Positions 28,962-38,701 of a stretch of DNA of 64,000 bases are shown one piece after another. The notes under the pieces are model-generated. The model saw only the letters and a list, made by a program, of their open reading frames with translations. It was not told the DNA's origin and made no database searches. The translations under genes were made by a program, and so were the position numbers. Positions within the stretch are counted from its first letter, which is position 1, and every line of letters starts with the position of its first letter. Source of the stretch: Pseudoalteromonas umbrosa (GTDB lineage Bacteria; Pseudomonadota; Gammaproteobacteria; Enterobacterales; Alteromonadaceae); assembly GCF_030125375.1 (NCBI RefSeq), contig NZ_JASJUU010000002.1, positions 498,697-562,696 on the forward strand, in the 5' to 3' direction.

Positions 28962-29570
28962 TTATCGGCTCGTATGAACCGCGTCAACTAAACCGTAATC
29001 AACCGCTTCTTGCGCATTCATAAAGTTATCACGGTCAGTATCATTGGCAAGCACCTCATAAGGTTGACCTGTATGCTCAGCCATTAACCTGTTCAATTTT
29101 TCTTTAATTGTTAGAATTTCTTTGGCATGAATTTCAAAGTCTGATGCCTGCCCTTGGAAGCCACCTAGCGGTTGGTGGATCATCACGCGAGAGTTTGGAA
29201 GGCAATAACGTTTACCTTTTGCACCGCCAGATAGCAGGAATGCGCCCATACTAGCAGCTTGCCCTACACATACAGTACTTACATCTGGCTTAATGAAATT
29301 CATTGTGTCGTAAATCGACATACCAGCTGTTACTGAGCCGCCCGGTGAGTTAATGTACAAGAAAATATCTTTATCTGGACTTTCAGACTCTAAAAACAGC
29401 ATCTGCGCCACAATTAAATTGGCCATATGGTCTTCAACTTGACCAGTTAAGAAAATAATTCTTTCTTTTAACAGGCGCGAGTAAATATCGTAGGAGCGCT
29501 CACCTTTCGCTGTTTGTTCAACAACCATAGGCACTAAGGCGTTTAGAGGATCTATTATACCGTCATTCAT
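28962..29570 (-). CDS. clpP: ATP-dependent Clp protease proteolytic subunit
   Basis: 202 residues (E. coli 207). Self-compartmentalised serine protease, a tetradecamer capped by ClpX or ClpA. Catalytic Ser107 in [11 protein letters not shown], His132 in VMIHQPLGG, and the Asp in NDTDRDNFM. The N-terminal stretch before VPMVVEQT is a propeptide in E. coli and probably here. Downstream of tig after a terminator, upstream of clpX. Confidence 0.98.
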   Translation of the reverse strand: MNDGIIDPLNALVPMVVEQTAKGERSYDIYSRLLKERIIFLTGQVEDHMANLIVAQMLFLESESPDKDIFLYINSPGGSVTAGMSIYDTMNFIKPDVSTVCVGQAASMGAFLLSGGAKGKRYCLPNSRVMIHQPLGGFQGQASDFEIHAKEILTIKEKLNRLMAEHTGQPYEVLANDTDRDNFMNAQEAVDYGLVDAVHTSR

Positions 29571-29660
29571 ATTATTGGTTCCTTTATATGCGAGGCAGGC
29601 TTGCCGCGATATTCAAGCATCACTACTTGAACGGGCCTTAAATTATTATCGCTAATAACG

Positions 29661-29703
29661 AAAAAGGCTCGCAGCGCTGCATTTAACAGAGCATTACGAG
29701 CCA
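29661..29703 (-). terminator. tig terminator
   Basis: On the minus strand GGCTCG and TGC pair with GCA and CGAGCC across a loop, followed by five T. It lies after the tig stop and makes separate transcription of clpP likely. Confidence 0.75.
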
Positions 29704-29759
29704 TTTAAGCGTTAGCTTAGCTGTAAGTCAATGCTTTCCTCAAAGACGAGGTAAGAAAC

Positions 29760-31067
29760 TTACTCTGCAGCTTGCTGTGGGTTCATGATGTCGTCGAAAG
29801 ATTTCTCAACATCAGTAACCGTTGCGCTTGAAAGTACAGCTTCAACAGCTTGCTCTTCCATTGCAACATTACGCATTTGCTGCATTAATTGATCATTTTC
29901 TTTGTAGTAGTTAACTACTTCTGAAGGATCTTCGTAAGCAGAAGCAACAGTTTCAATTAGAGACTCAACTTTTGCATCGTCAACTTTGATGTCGTGTGCT
30001 TTGATCACTTCACCCAGAAGAAGACCAGTCTTAACGCGTGTTACAGCTTGCTCGTGGAAAAGCTCAGCTGGAAGCTCTGGCATGTTTTTAGCGTCGCCGC
30101 CAAAACGCTGTGCGGCTTGTTGACGAAGTGCATCGATTTCTTGATCGATAAGTGCTTTAGGCACTTCAACTTCATTTGTGTCAAGAAGACCTTTGATCGC
30201 CTGCTCTTTAACCTTTGCTTTAACAGCTTGGTCAAGTTCACGAGTCATGTTCTTCTTAACTTCTTCTTTCAGTGCGTCAACGCCACCTTCAGCAACACCA
30301 AACTTAGTTGCGAACTCATCAGTTAGCTCTGGAAGCTCTTGAACTTCAACTTTCTTCACTGTGATAGTGAACTGCGCCGGCTTACCTTTTAGATTTTCAG
30401 CGTGGTATTCTTCAGGGAAAGTTACGTCAGCAACAACTTCTTCGCCTGCTTTTTTACCTACGATGCCATCTTCAAAACCTGGGATCATACGACCTTGACC
30501 AAGCTCTAGAGGGAAGTCTTCAGCTTTACCGCCTTCAAACTCTTCACCGTCAACAGTACCTAGGAAATCAACAGTTACACGGTCATTTTCGCCTGCTGCT
30601 GCATCTACTTCTGTCCAAGTCGCATGCTGCTTGCGAAGTGTCTCAAGCATGTTAGCAAGATCATCTTCAGTTACTTCAACAACTGGTTTTTCAACAGCTA
30701 CTTTATCTAGGTCTTTAATTTCTACTTCTGGATAAACTTCAAAAGTAGCTTCAAACTCTAAATCTTTGCCAGCTTCAAGTGCTTTAGGAGCGAAACTCGG
30801 TGCACCTGCTGGGTTAATTTTTTCAGAAACGATTGCTTCAATGTAGTTACGCTGCATAAGGTCGCCAGCAACTTCTTGACGTACTGCCGCACCGTAGCGC
30901 TTGTTGATCACAGAAACTGGTACTTTACCAGGACGGAAACCGTCAATACGCTGTGTTTTAGACAGTTGTTGTAAGCGTTTTTTTACTTCAGTCTCAACGT
31001 TCTCTGCAGGAACGGTGATAGTCAGACGGCGCTCAAGGCCTTGAGTCGTCTCAACAGAAACTTGCAT
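29760..31067 (-). CDS. tig: Trigger factor
   Basis: 435 residues from the ATG at 31067 (E. coli 432); GAGG stands seven bases upstream, and [16 protein letters not shown] is the known N-terminus. Ribosome-bound chaperone and prolyl isomerase. The ribosome-docking signature is in GFRPGKVP; the FKBP-type PPIase domain (about residues 150-245) includes [11 protein letters not shown]; the C-terminal arms form the chaperone cradle. It heads the protein quality-control block. Confidence 0.98.
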   Translation of the reverse strand: MQVSVETTQGLERRLTITVPAENVETEVKKRLQQLSKTQRIDGFRPGKVPVSVINKRYGAAVRQEVAGDLMQRNYIEAIVSEKINPAGAPSFAPKALEAGKDLEFEATFEVYPEVEIKDLDKVAVEKPVVEVTEDDLANMLETLRKQHATWTEVDAAAGENDRVTVDFLGTVDGEEFEGGKAEDFPLELGQGRMIPGFEDGIVGKKAGEEVVADVTFPEEYHAENLKGKPAQFTITVKKVEVQELPELTDEFATKFGVAEGGVDALKEEVKKNMTRELDQAVKAKVKEQAIKGLLDTNEVEVPKALIDQEIDALRQQAAQRFGGDAKNMPELPAELFHEQAVTRVKTGLLLGEVIKAHDIKVDDAKVESLIETVASAYEDPSEVVNYYKENDQLMQQMRNVAMEEQAVEAVLSSATVTDVEKSFDDIMNPQQAAE

Positions 31068-31341
31068 GATATACCTCAATTTTCATTTTTGGCGGCAACG
31101 CGCCTTCCTTCACAAACAAGTCGACACAGGAGCGTAATCGGAAACATTGCATACACTGCATGTGTTCACAACCAATTACATGTCGAGCTTGCTGCCTGCC
31201 CCATCAGGGCACTATGTTTAACAATAGACGCGGCATTATAACCTATAAAACGGGAGAGTCGAGCAATCAGAACAAATAAATAGTAGGAAAACGAAGAGTA
31301 AACTTAATGATTTAGAAAATAAGAGAAATTAAAGAAAGAGA

Positions 31342-31418
31342 TGGTCGGCGATGCAGGATTTGAACCTGCGACCCCTTGGACCCAAACCAAGTGCGCTACC
31401 AAGCTGCGCTAATCGCCG
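31342..31418 (-). tRNA. tRNA-Pro (TGG)
   Basis: 77 bases with encoded CCA. On the minus strand it begins CGGCGATTAGCGCAGC and has the anticodon loop TTTGGGT (anticodon TGG) and the T arm GGTTCAAATCC. Identical to the copies at 31440-31516 and 31769-31845. Confidence 0.95.
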
Positions 31419-31439
31419 ATAATATATTTTTTAGAAAAG

Positions 31440-31516
31440 TGGTCGGCGATGCAGGATTTGAACCTGCGACCCCTTGGACCCAAACCAAGTGCGCTACCAA
31501 GCTGCGCTAATCGCCG
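31440..31516 (-). tRNA. tRNA-Pro (TGG)
   Basis: 77 bases with encoded CCA and anticodon TGG, identical in sequence to the two other Pro copies. It is separated from the copy at 31342 by 21 A/T-rich bases. Confidence 0.95.
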
Positions 31517-31538
31517 ATATATTTTATGGGTGTGTAGA

Positions 31539-31615
31539 TGGGGCGACTGATGGGGCTCGAACCCACGACAACCGGAATCACAATCCAGGGCTCTACCAAC
31601 TGAGCTACAGCCGCC
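31539..31615 (-). tRNA. tRNA-His (GTG)
   Basis: 77 bases. The acceptor stem GCGGCTG pairs with CAGTCGC (one G-U), with the extra 5' G at position -1 and discriminator C typical of tRNA-His. The anticodon loop TTGTGAT gives GTG. CCA is encoded. Confidence 0.95.
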
Positions 31616-31642
31616 ACTACATACTTGTGGACTTTGTTTAAA

Positions 31643-31719
<77 letters not shown>

Positions 31720-31768
31720 AACACAAACAACACTTGTGTGCTATCCACCCACTTCCTCATGGAGAAAG

Positions 31769-31845
31769 TGGTCGGCGATGCAGGATTTGAACCTGCGACC
31801 CCTTGGACCCAAACCAAGTGCGCTACCAAGCTGCGCTAATCGCCG
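31769..31845 (-). tRNA. tRNA-Pro (TGG), first of the array
   Basis: 77 bases, identical to the other two Pro-TGG copies. It is promoter-proximal in the order Pro-Arg-His-Pro-Pro. Confidence 0.95.
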
Positions 31846-31901
31846 ATTTTGTTACTTACTTAGAATGTTTTGTTTAACACCCCTCGTTGGCAACGGGGTG
31901 C

Positions 31902-31930
31902 ATAATAGGGTTTTGAGTTGTTGAGGTCAA
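31902..31930 (-). promoter_or_regulatory. Promoter of the tRNA array
   Basis: On the minus strand TTGACC, 17 bases, TATTAT, then a GC-rich stretch GCACCCC at the expected start. Near-consensus sigma-70 elements with a GC-rich discriminator are typical of stringently controlled stable-RNA promoters. The transcript would start about 50 bases before the first tRNA-Pro. Confidence 0.8.
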
Positions 31931-32237
31931 ACATTTTTTTTATAAATTCGTTCAACTGCCTATTTTTGACTCAAAAGGGTTAAAAAGCAGCTGAAAAAGA
32001 CAAAAAACAATCAACACTGACTATGACTTATATTAATGCACACATATATTCGCGGAATCTTGCTTGGCTAATTAGCTCAAGTTTGCGAAAATATAGACAA
32101 TACAGTGACCCTACCTGAATAAAAGCAACTATGAAAATGCAAACTAAGGTAACCGCTGTAAATATTATTACTAGAGCAACCCCATTTAGGCTCTATAATC
32201 GTTCAAGTTAATAACCCCTATTATATAAAGGTCACCC
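31931..32237. other. Non-coding gap between the tRNA promoter and folD
   Basis: 307 A/T-rich bases without a credible gene. TATAAT at 32194-32199 could be a folD -10 element, but no good -35 stands 17 bases upstream. Nothing else recognised. Confidence 0.4.
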
Positions 32238-33092
32238 ATGACGGCAAACATCATTGATGGCAAAGCAATTGCGAAACAGGTTCGCAGTACAGTCGCAACA
32301 CGTGTTGAGCAGCGCGTAACACAAGGACTCAGAGCCCCAGGATTAGCAGTAGTACTTGTCGGACAAGACCCAGCGAGCCAAGTATATGTTGGCTCAAAGC
32401 GTAAAGCATGTGAAGAAGTCGGGTTTGTTTCTAAATCATACGACTTGCCAAGTGACGCAAGCGAAACACAGTTACTTGATTTAGTAGATAATCTTAATGC
32501 AGACCCAGAAGTTGATGGTATCTTAGTACAGCTTCCTTTACCTGAAGGGCTTGATGCAGAGAAAATCCTTGAACGTATTCATCCACATAAAGATGTAGAT
32601 GGCTTCCACCCTTATAATGTTGGTAGACTCGCACAAAGAATGCCAGCACTGAGACCTTGCACGCCAAAAGGCATTATTACTTTACTAGACTCCACAGGTG
32701 TTCGTTACAAAGGTATGCATGCCGTTGTTGTTGGTGCCTCAAATATTGTTGGTAGACCTATGTCTTTAGAGCTACTGCTTGCTGGTTGTACGACAACTGT
32801 TTGCCATAAGTTTACACAAGACCTTGAGTCACATGTTCGCCGCGCCGATTTACTCGTCGTTGCGGTAGGTAAGCCTGAATTCATTCCTGGCGAGTGGGTA
32901 AAAGAAGGTGCAATTGTTATTGATGTAGGTATTAACCGCCTGGAATCAGGAAAACTTGTCGGTGATGTGCAATACGATGTTGCAGAGCAAAAAGCCAGTT
33001 TTATTACACCAGTACCTGGCGGTGTAGGCCCAATGACTGTCGCGAGCCTGATTGAAAATACATTGGAAGCGTGCGAAAACTACCACAGCTAA
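32238..33092 (+). CDS. folD: Methylenetetrahydrofolate dehydrogenase / cyclohydrolase
   Basis: 284 residues, usual length. Bifunctional enzyme interconverting 5,10-methylene-, methenyl- and 10-formyl-tetrahydrofolate with NADP. Conserved catalytic Tyr and Lys are in [15 protein letters not shown]; the family blocks [10 protein letters not shown] and [13 protein letters not shown] (dinucleotide fold) are intact, as is [11 protein letters not shown] near the end. Monocistronic, with a hairpin after the stop. Confidence 0.97.
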   Translation: MTANIIDGKAIAKQVRSTVATRVEQRVTQGLRAPGLAVVLVGQDPASQVYVGSKRKACEEVGFVSKSYDLPSDASETQLLDLVDNLNADPEVDGILVQLPLPEGLDAEKILERIHPHKDVDGFHPYNVGRLAQRMPALRPCTPKGIITLLDSTGVRYKGMHAVVVGASNIVGRPMSLELLLAGCTTTVCHKFTQDLESHVRRADLLVVAVGKPEFIPGEWVKEGAIVIDVGINRLESGKLVGDVQYDVAEQKASFITPVPGGVGPMTVASLIENTLEACENYHS

Positions 33093-33097
33093 TATAT

Positions 33098-33125
33098 TGG
33101 AGCACTCATATTTAAGGGTGCTCCA
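33098..33125. terminator. Convergent hairpin after folD
   Basis: TGGAGCAC (33098-33105) pairs with GTGCTCCA (33118-33125) across 12 bases. The second arm overlaps the stop of the converging small gene. The T-run is poor, so termination strength is uncertain. Confidence 0.55.
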
Positions 33126-33525
33126 CTTTCACTCCTTCTTCATTTTCCTCACTCCCTCCGCGTCTATACTCTTTCGCTAACATCTCTTGTAAAGCGGACA
33201 TTTGCTTTTCAAACTCTTTTTGATCAATTTCACCGGATTCTAGCCTTGCCATCAACTCTTGCATTTTTGCCTCTATCTCTTTGATCTTATCTTCGTTCAC
33301 CCCTATACGATTAAACATCATGGATTGGCGAGCTTTTGCTAAGAAGCTGTCATTTAATCGAGAGACTGAGAGATCTTTTTGTCTTAATGATTGAGATAAT
33401 TCCGTGCCTGTACTGTGGCCGGTCATTTCTTTAGCAAACGCCTGTGACTGACCTTCCTTTGATTGGGACCCTTTTGCTTGCGCGAATTCGGTGGGAGTAA
33501 TTGAGGCGCTTTTATGTAGTAACAT
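33112..33525 (-). CDS. Uncharacterised small charged protein
   Basis: 137 residues from the ATG at 33525, which has AAGGAG eight bases upstream; the frame itself is open to 33609. No family recognised. There is no signal peptide. The first half is Ser/Gln/Lys-rich and probably disordered. The second half (NEDKIKEIEAKMQELMARLE, then QKEFEKQMSALQEMLAKEY) is a strongly predicted alpha-helical coiled coil, and the tail is acidic. Probably a cytoplasmic helical adaptor or unknown regulator; no function is claimed. Monocistronic, converging on folD. Confidence 0.7.
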   Translation of the reverse strand: MLLHKSASITPTEFAQAKGSQSKEGQSQAFAKEMTGHSTGTELSQSLRQKDLSVSRLNDSFLAKARQSMMFNRIGVNEDKIKEIEAKMQELMARLESGEIDQKEFEKQMSALQEMLAKEYRRGGSEENEEGVKVEHP

Positions 33526-33655
33526 TGTCTTCTCCTTAAACTGTGGCAAATATGATCCTTTCCCACAAACTTTAAGCAAGCAACGCACCAAGTTGGGGGT
33601 AGAAACCAACTTGGGGGTAAAAATAACTTAGCCTGTCTCGCGTTTAGAGCCTGAC

Positions 33656-33937
33656 TTATCTACACGTAGACTTAATAATTTCTAATTGTGCTTCCTGTGC
33701 CTTTATATCGTTATTTGTGATAGCAACAGCATGATCGACTTTAGCATTTTTACACTTTTCTGTTAGCTCTTTATTCATGAGGTATACCTTATCTTTTTGC
33801 GACTGCACAACCCCTTCAACACCTTGGTATTCTGTGCGCTCTTCTGGTGCGGCATCTTTATCAAAAGGCTCACCTTCATTAACCTTACATCCGGTTAAAA
33901 GCAGTGCAAATAAACCAATACCAAAAGCAAATTTCAT
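33656..33937 (-). CDS. Small putative lipoprotein
   Basis: 93 residues. Starts with a lipoprotein signal (FAFGIGLFALLLTGCK) with lipobox LLTGC and the lipidated Cys at residue 17. The mature part is short, charged and mostly helical, with a further pair of cysteines (EKCKNAK and STCR) that could form a disulfide in the periplasm. No family recognised. It follows the RidA-like gene on the same strand after about 120 bases. Confidence 0.75.
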   Translation of the reverse strand: MKFAFGIGLFALLLTGCKVNEGEPFDKDAAPEERTEYQGVEGVVQSQKDKVYLMNKELTEKCKNAKVDHAVAITNNDIKAQEAQLEIIKSTCR

Positions 33938-34056
33938 TATCTTTAACTCCTTATTTATTGCTTAGGACGCAAAAATAACATGCACTCTAAGATTAACAAA
34001 GCGTTAAACAGATAAACTAAATTAGGAACAAGTCGAACATTTAATGCTTGCCGTTA

Positions 34057-34515
34057 CTATCTTGGTATTGCCGCCATACACTCAACTTCTACTCGAGCCC
34101 CTAACGCTAACCCGCTGGTTGCAAAAGCACTTCGAGCTGGATAAGGTTTTGAAAAGTACTTCGTATATATCTTATTGAATTTGGGCCACTCATTTATATC
34201 AGCAAGCATAATCGTACACTTCACAATATGCTGCATCGATAAACCATGAGCTTCTAAACTTGCCTGAATATTTTCCATGGTTTGCTTACTTTCACCTGTA
34301 ATACCGCCTTTCACAAGCTGAGTTGTACCGGGTTGAATACCAATTTGGCCAGATAAATACACCATATCATTTACTCGCACAGCCTCTGAAAATGGCAAAT
34401 TATGTCCTGCAGGTAAAACAGCATAAGAATTTAAGTGCTCAACCTGCTTGTCAGGTTTAGCAATACAATGCCCCACTGCGGCCAAGAAAGTTAAAGCAAT
34501 TAATTTTTCCTTCAT
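34057..34515 (-). CDS. Exported RidA/YjgF-family protein
   Basis: 152 residues from the ATG at 34515; an in-frame GTG lies just before it. The first 20 residues (KEKLIALTFLAAVGHCIA) form a signal peptide, unusual in a family best known for cytoplasmic enamine/imine deaminases. The YjgF fold follows with DMVYLSGQIGIQPGT, IQASLEAHGLSMQHIVKCTIML and the conserved Arg in YPARSAFATSGLALGARVEVE. The substrate-binding Arg and Glu are present, so deaminase activity is plausible but in the periplasm. Confidence 0.85.
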   Translation of the reverse strand: MKEKLIALTFLAAVGHCIAKPDKQVEHLNSYAVLPAGHNLPFSEAVRVNDMVYLSGQIGIQPGTTQLVKGGITGESKQTMENIQASLEAHGLSMQHIVKCTIMLADINEWPKFNKIYTKYFSKPYPARSAFATSGLALGARVEVECMAAIPR

Positions 34516-34518
34516 CAC

Positions 34519-34830
34519 ACTTTTCCATTAAGAACACGATACGTCCAAAATACCACTGTTCATAAAAAAACCAAGAAAATTTTTGTGAGTAAATACAAAG
34601 ATTAACTTACTCTGGTAGCAAAATTAGAATCGCTTCATAACGAAGAGGGCCTTAACTAAGGAAAAATTATAAATCTCAATATAAAGGAAGGAACTTAAAT
34701 AACTAAAACATGTGCAATTTGATGCTTAAACACCGAATATTACCGATGGTTAACGTACTAAAAAAGGACGGGGCAGCATCACGAAACATGTCACAGTAAT
34801 CATCTTGACCATATTTATTGCTACAAACAA
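34519..34830. other. Non-coding gap between the RidA-like gene and the cysS terminator
   Basis: About 310 A/T-rich bases. It must hold the promoter of the RidA-like gene, but no strong -35/-10 pair was found. No small gene or structure recognised. Confidence 0.4.
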
Positions 34831-34855
34831 AAAAGGAGCACTCAGTGCTCCTTTT
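34831..34855 (-). terminator. cysS terminator
   Basis: AAAAGGAGCAC-TCA-GTGCTCCTTTT: eleven perfect pairs with an A-run and T-run on either side, just beyond the cysS stop. Confidence 0.9.
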
Positions 34856-34876
34856 AAAATATTCATTAAGATGTGC

Positions 34877-36256
34877 TTATGCTTTACGCCAAGTAGTTTT
34901 TCCAGCACTGTCTTCAAGTACGACACCCAGTGCAGTTAATGCATCTCTCGCCTCATCAGCGGCAGCCCAATCTTTATTGGCACGTGCAGTGTTACGCTGC
35001 TCGATCAAGGCTTCAATTTTAGCCACTTCATCTTCATCTTGATCACCTTGTAAGAAACTCTCCGGCGTCTGTTGCGCGATACCTAATACTTCAGCCAATT
35101 TCACCAAAATATACGCATGCTCACCTGCGGCTTTCACGTCAGTGTCTTTTAATAAGTTTACTTCTTTGGCCAGTTCAAAAATAACAGGTAGAGCTTCTGG
35201 CGTATTGAAGTCATCATTCATTGCAGCTTCAAAACGTTCTGCGTAAGCATTACCCTTTAGCTCAACTTCCACCAGCTCCACGCTGCGCAGAGCCGTATAG
35301 ATGCGCTCCAAAGATGAGCGAGCTTGATCTAAGTTTTCTTGTGAGTAGTTTAACTGGCTGCGGTAGTGACCATTAATTAGGAAATAACGTACCGTCTCTC
35401 GGTCGTAAGCTTTTAATACTTCACGTACAGTAAAGAAATTGCCTAAAGACTTAGACATTTTTTCTTTGTTGACCTGTACCATACCTGTGTGGATCCAAGT
35501 ATTTACGTAACAGCCATTGTTTGCGCAGCAAGATTGTGCAATTTCATTTTCATGGTGTGGGAACTGCAGATCTGAACCGCCACCATGAATATCAAATAAA
35601 TCACCTAAGTGCTTAGAGCTCATCGCGCTACATTCAATATGCCAACCAGGTCGACCTTCGCCCCAAGGAGATGTCCAAGATGGCTCGCCCGGCTTGGCTT
35701 TTTTCCATAGTACAAAGTCAAGTGGATCATCTTTGCCTTCAGCCACTTCAACACGCGCACCGGCTTGAAGCATATCTAGGTCTTGCTGAGATAGCTGACC
35801 GTAATCTTTGAACGTTGAAACATCAAACAATACATCGCCGCTTTTTCCAACATAAGCGTGCTTTTTAGCAATTAAACGCTCGATCATTTCGATGATTTCA
35901 TCCATATGACCCGTTACTGTTGGCTCAATGTCTGCAGGTAAGATATTTAATGCTTCAAAATCATCGTGCATAGCTTTGGTCATACGCACAGTAAGATCGT
36001 TGATCTCTTCTTTATTCTCTGCAGCACGCTTGATAATTTTATCGTCTACATCCGTGATATTACGAACATAAGTAACATCGTAACCTAAATATCGAAAATA
36101 ACGGTTGATTACATCGAAAGATACATATGTGCGTGCATGTCCTACATGACAGAAATCATAGATTGTAATACCACACACATACATGCCGACTTTGCCTTCA
36201 ACAAGCGGTTTAAATTGTGACTTTTGACGTGTCAGTGTGTCGTATATCTGCAACAT
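34877..36256 (-). CDS. cysS: Cysteinyl-tRNA synthetase
   Basis: 459 residues (E. coli 461). Class I synthetase charging tRNA-Cys. The HIGH-type motif is HVGHAR in [12 protein letters not shown]; zinc-ligand cysteine and histidines appear in [19 protein letters not shown] and HHENEIAQS; the KMSKS motif is in [12 protein letters not shown]. It is monocistronic, divergent from ppiB across about 200 bases, the arrangement found in E. coli. Confidence 0.97.
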   Translation of the reverse strand: MLQIYDTLTRQKSQFKPLVEGKVGMYVCGITIYDFCHVGHARTYVSFDVINRYFRYLGYDVTYVRNITDVDDKIIKRAAENKEEINDLTVRMTKAMHDDFEALNILPADIEPTVTGHMDEIIEMIERLIAKKHAYVGKSGDVLFDVSTFKDYGQLSQQDLDMLQAGARVEVAEGKDDPLDFVLWKKAKPGEPSWTSPWGEGRPGWHIECSAMSSKHLGDLFDIHGGGSDLQFPHHENEIAQSCCANNGCYVNTWIHTGMVQVNKEKMSKSLGNFFTVREVLKAYDRETVRYFLINGHYRSQLNYSQENLDQARSSLERIYTALRSVELVEVELKGNAYAERFEAAMNDDFNTPEALPVIFELAKEVNLLKDTDVKAAGEHAYILVKLAEVLGIAQQTPESFLQGDQDEDEVAKIEALIEQRNTARANKDWAAADEARDALTALGVVLEDSAGKTTWRKA

Positions 36257-36463
36257 GTAGTGATTTTCCTAAATTCGAGTTTGAAACCTTTGCATCATAT
36301 CACTTGAAAAAGCTCGTCACCACAGTAAAAAGGCGAATTTTACCCTATCTAGGTAACAAAATTTAAACAGCAAAACTGTCAAAGTTATTTCAACACTTTG
36401 TAGTTCAGCAGATGTACTATAAAATAGCGTTTTAATCTTATCATTGTAATTCAAGGACCCATT

Positions 36464-36958
36464 ATGGTTGTTTTACAAACAAACTTCGGCGAAATCAAAA
36501 TCGCACTATTTGAAAAAGAAGCACCTACTACAGTTGCAAACTTCAAAAAATATGTTGAAAGCGGCTTTTACACCGGCACTATCTTTCACCGTGTGATCGA
36601 TGGCTTCATGATCCAAGGCGGTGGTTTTGAGCCGGGTATGAGTCAAAAAGAAGTTGACGCGCCTATCCAAAATGAAGCAAACAATGGTCTTGCTAACAAG
36701 GTTGGTACACTTGCTATGGCACGTACACCAGATCCTCACTCAGCAACAGCTCAGTTTTTCATTAACGTGAATGACAATGACTTCTTAAACTTCTCAAGCG
36801 AAACGTCTCAAGGTTGGGGTTATTGCGTATTTGCTGAAGTTGTTGAAGGCATGGACGTTGTAAACAAGATCAAAGGTGTTGCAACAGGTTCATCTGGCTT
36901 CCATCAGGATGTGCCACTAGACGATGTAATCATCGAAAGTGCAACCATCACTGAATAA
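36464..36958 (+). CDS. ppiB: Peptidyl-prolyl cis-trans isomerase B (cyclophilin)
   Basis: 164 residues, exactly the E. coli PpiB length, with no signal peptide, so cytoplasmic. Cyclophilin core: [15 protein letters not shown] holds the catalytic Arg, followed by [21 protein letters not shown] and [16 protein letters not shown]. It accelerates proline isomerisation. Upstream of lpxH with a strong hairpin between them, divergent from cysS. Confidence 0.97.
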   Translation: MVVLQTNFGEIKIALFEKEAPTTVANFKKYVESGFYTGTIFHRVIDGFMIQGGGFEPGMSQKEVDAPIQNEANNGLANKVGTLAMARTPDPHSATAQFFINVNDNDFLNFSSETSQGWGYCVFAEVVEGMDVVNKIKGVATGSSGFHQDVPLDDVIIESATITE

Positions 36959-36968
36959 CACTGACTAA

Positions 36969-36996
36969 AAATATGAGCGCTACGGCGCTCATATTT
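36969..36996 (+). terminator. Hairpin with TACG tetraloop between ppiB and lpxH
   Basis: AAATATGAGCGC-TACG-GCGCTCATATTT: twelve perfect pairs closed by C-TACG-G, a stable UNCG-type tetraloop. The following T content is low, so it may act as a partial terminator that lowers lpxH relative to ppiB. Confidence 0.6.
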
Positions 36997-37010
36997 ATAC
37001 AAGAGACATC

Positions 37011-37730
37011 ATGCGCAAGACCTACTTTATTTCTGACCTTCACTTAACCGAACACAGATCTGATATTACCAACGCTTTTTATAATTTCTTAGATGCTTAC
37101 ATAGATGATAGTGTTGATGCTTTATACATACTAGGTGACTTTTTTGAAGTGTGGATTGGCGATGATGAAGGAGACCCACTTGCAATTGAAGTCGCTAAAC
37201 GACTCAAAGCCATCAGTCTTACAGGTACAAACGTGTACTTTATTCACGGCAACCGTGATTTTTTAATTGGCGAACAGTATGCCAAGTTATGTGGCATGAC
37301 TTTATTACCTGAGCAAGCTGTGATCGACTTATACGGCACGCCTACACTGATTTTACACGGTGATGAAATGTGTACTCAAGATGTCGAATATCAAAAGTTT
37401 CGAAAAAAGAGTCGCGGTTGGTGGTGGCCAAAATTAATGCTCGCAATGCCGCTTTGGTACAGGCGCAGAGTAGCAAAAAATGCCAGAGCAAAAAGCAAGC
37501 TTAATCAACAAGGCAAAGCGCCCAGTATATTAGATGTGACAGACGACGCAGTCGCTGAGATGTTTGAAAAGTACAATGTACAGCACATGATCCACGGCCA
37601 TACACACAGGCCAAAAGTACATAAAAATAAGTTCACTAGAACAGTGCTAGGAGATTGGTATAGTCAAAGCTCATATTTACTTGTGACAGAACAGACTCAA
37701 TCTTTAGAGCAACACGCTTTTAGCGAATAA
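37011..37730 (+). CDS. lpxH: UDP-2,3-diacylglucosamine hydrolase
   Basis: 239 residues (E. coli 240). Membrane-associated manganese metallophosphoesterase that makes lipid X in lipid A synthesis. Metal-site motifs in order: FISDLHLTEHR, LGDFFEVWIGDDEGDP, IHGNRDFLIG, LHGDEMCTQDVEYQKFR and MIHGHTHRPKVH. All expected Asp, Asn and His ligands are present. After ppiB, as in E. coli. Confidence 0.97.
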   Translation: MRKTYFISDLHLTEHRSDITNAFYNFLDAYIDDSVDALYILGDFFEVWIGDDEGDPLAIEVAKRLKAISLTGTNVYFIHGNRDFLIGEQYAKLCGMTLLPEQAVIDLYGTPTLILHGDEMCTQDVEYQKFRKKSRGWWWPKLMLAMPLWYRRRVAKNARAKSKLNQQGKAPSILDVTDDAVAEMFEKYNVQHMIHGHTHRPKVHKNKFTRTVLGDWYSQSSYLLVTEQTQSLEQHAFSE

Positions 37731-37777
37731 AGTACCTAAGTACTTTACTCGCTCAATATTGAACACCTTGTCACAGT

Positions 37778-38701
37778 CTATGCTGCTTTAGAAAAAATCG
37801 ACATTGGCGTAGATACCAGCTTGTAAAAGCTCCAATGAACCGGTTTCGTGCGAGATACTGGGTTTGACAGTAACTGTGCGGCATAATTATAAGAGCCATG
37901 TTTGATATGGCGTTTAGCCAAATCGCAAATATGTGCGCCAACATACTTTAATACCATCTGCTCTAACTTTGGTGCAATACGCCCTGCTTTCACATCTTCC
38001 AACAAACGCTCAGCAAATGGACATAACTCTTTTGGTGGAGCCTTGTCACACGCACTGTTTTGAGTGCCTTGAAAATAAAAACTTTCAATTAACGGAGAGT
38101 AGGCAATACGCGAGTACAAAGCAAAGTTAATATAAAAGCTCTGATCTTCTCCCATCCACTCACCGCGCGGGAAGCCACCTAATTCATCAAATGTCGACTT
38201 TCTTACAACAATACTCGACATGGTAAATGGTAAGTCCCCACTTGCTGCGACCGCGAAATAGTTATCCATTTCATAGCCGTTAGCATCCCATTGAGTCAAC
38301 GCAATTTTTGCGTCTTTATAATCATTATCACCGTATACTTTTTGGTAACGCGTTGCATATAAGCCCATGTTTGGGTATTGATTAATTAAATCGGCAATGC
38401 GATTCAAGAAAAATGGCGACCATGTATCATCAGCATCTAAAAAAGCAATAAACTCATTCTTAGCGATATTAGCACCTGCATTACGCGCTTCTGATACACC
38501 TTGGTTTGCCTGCTTCACTAATTTTACGTTACTGATATTTAAAGCACTGACAATATCTGCACTGTCATCTGTAGAGCCATCATCAATGATAATGATTTCA
38601 TCTGCTTCATAGCTCTGAGCAACCACACTGTTAATTGCTCGTTCGATGCAATCACGCTTATTGTACAGAGGGATAACAACTGAGAATTTGATGCTGTTCA
38701 T
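37778..38701 (-). CDS. GT2 family glycosyltransferase (EPS)
   Basis: GT-A fold family 2 transferase, 307 residues from the ATG at 38701. An in-frame ATG at 38707 exists, but GGAG is eight bases from 38701 and only two from 38707. Motifs: FSVVIPLYNKRDCIERAINSV, IIDDGSTDDS, FLDADDTW (DXD metal site) and a catalytic-base ED in MGEDQSFY. No membrane helix, so it acts at the inner face on the lipid-linked glycan; the sugar is unknown. Its 5' end overlaps the upstream pyruvyl-transferase-like gene by 44 bases, so translation is coupled. Confidence 0.9.
   Translation of the reverse strand: MNSIKFSVVIPLYNKRDCIERAINSVVAQSYEADEIIIIDDGSTDDSADIVSALNISNVKLVKQANQGVSEARNAGANIAKNEFIAFLDADDTWSPFFLNRIADLINQYPNMGLYATRYQKVYGDNDYKDAKIALTQWDANGYEMDNYFAVAASGDLPFTMSSIVVRKSTFDELGGFPRGEWMGEDQSFYINFALYSRIAYSPLIESFYFQGTQNSACDKAPPKELCPFAERLLEDVKAGRIAPKLEQMVLKYVGAHICDLAKRHIKHGSYNYAAQLLSNPVSRTKPVHWSFYKLVSTPMSIFSKAA

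Noticed and set aside
29590..29625. Heat-shock promoter before clpP
   Set aside because: CTTGAA is present on the minus strand, but no CCCCATNT-like -10 stands at an acceptable distance.
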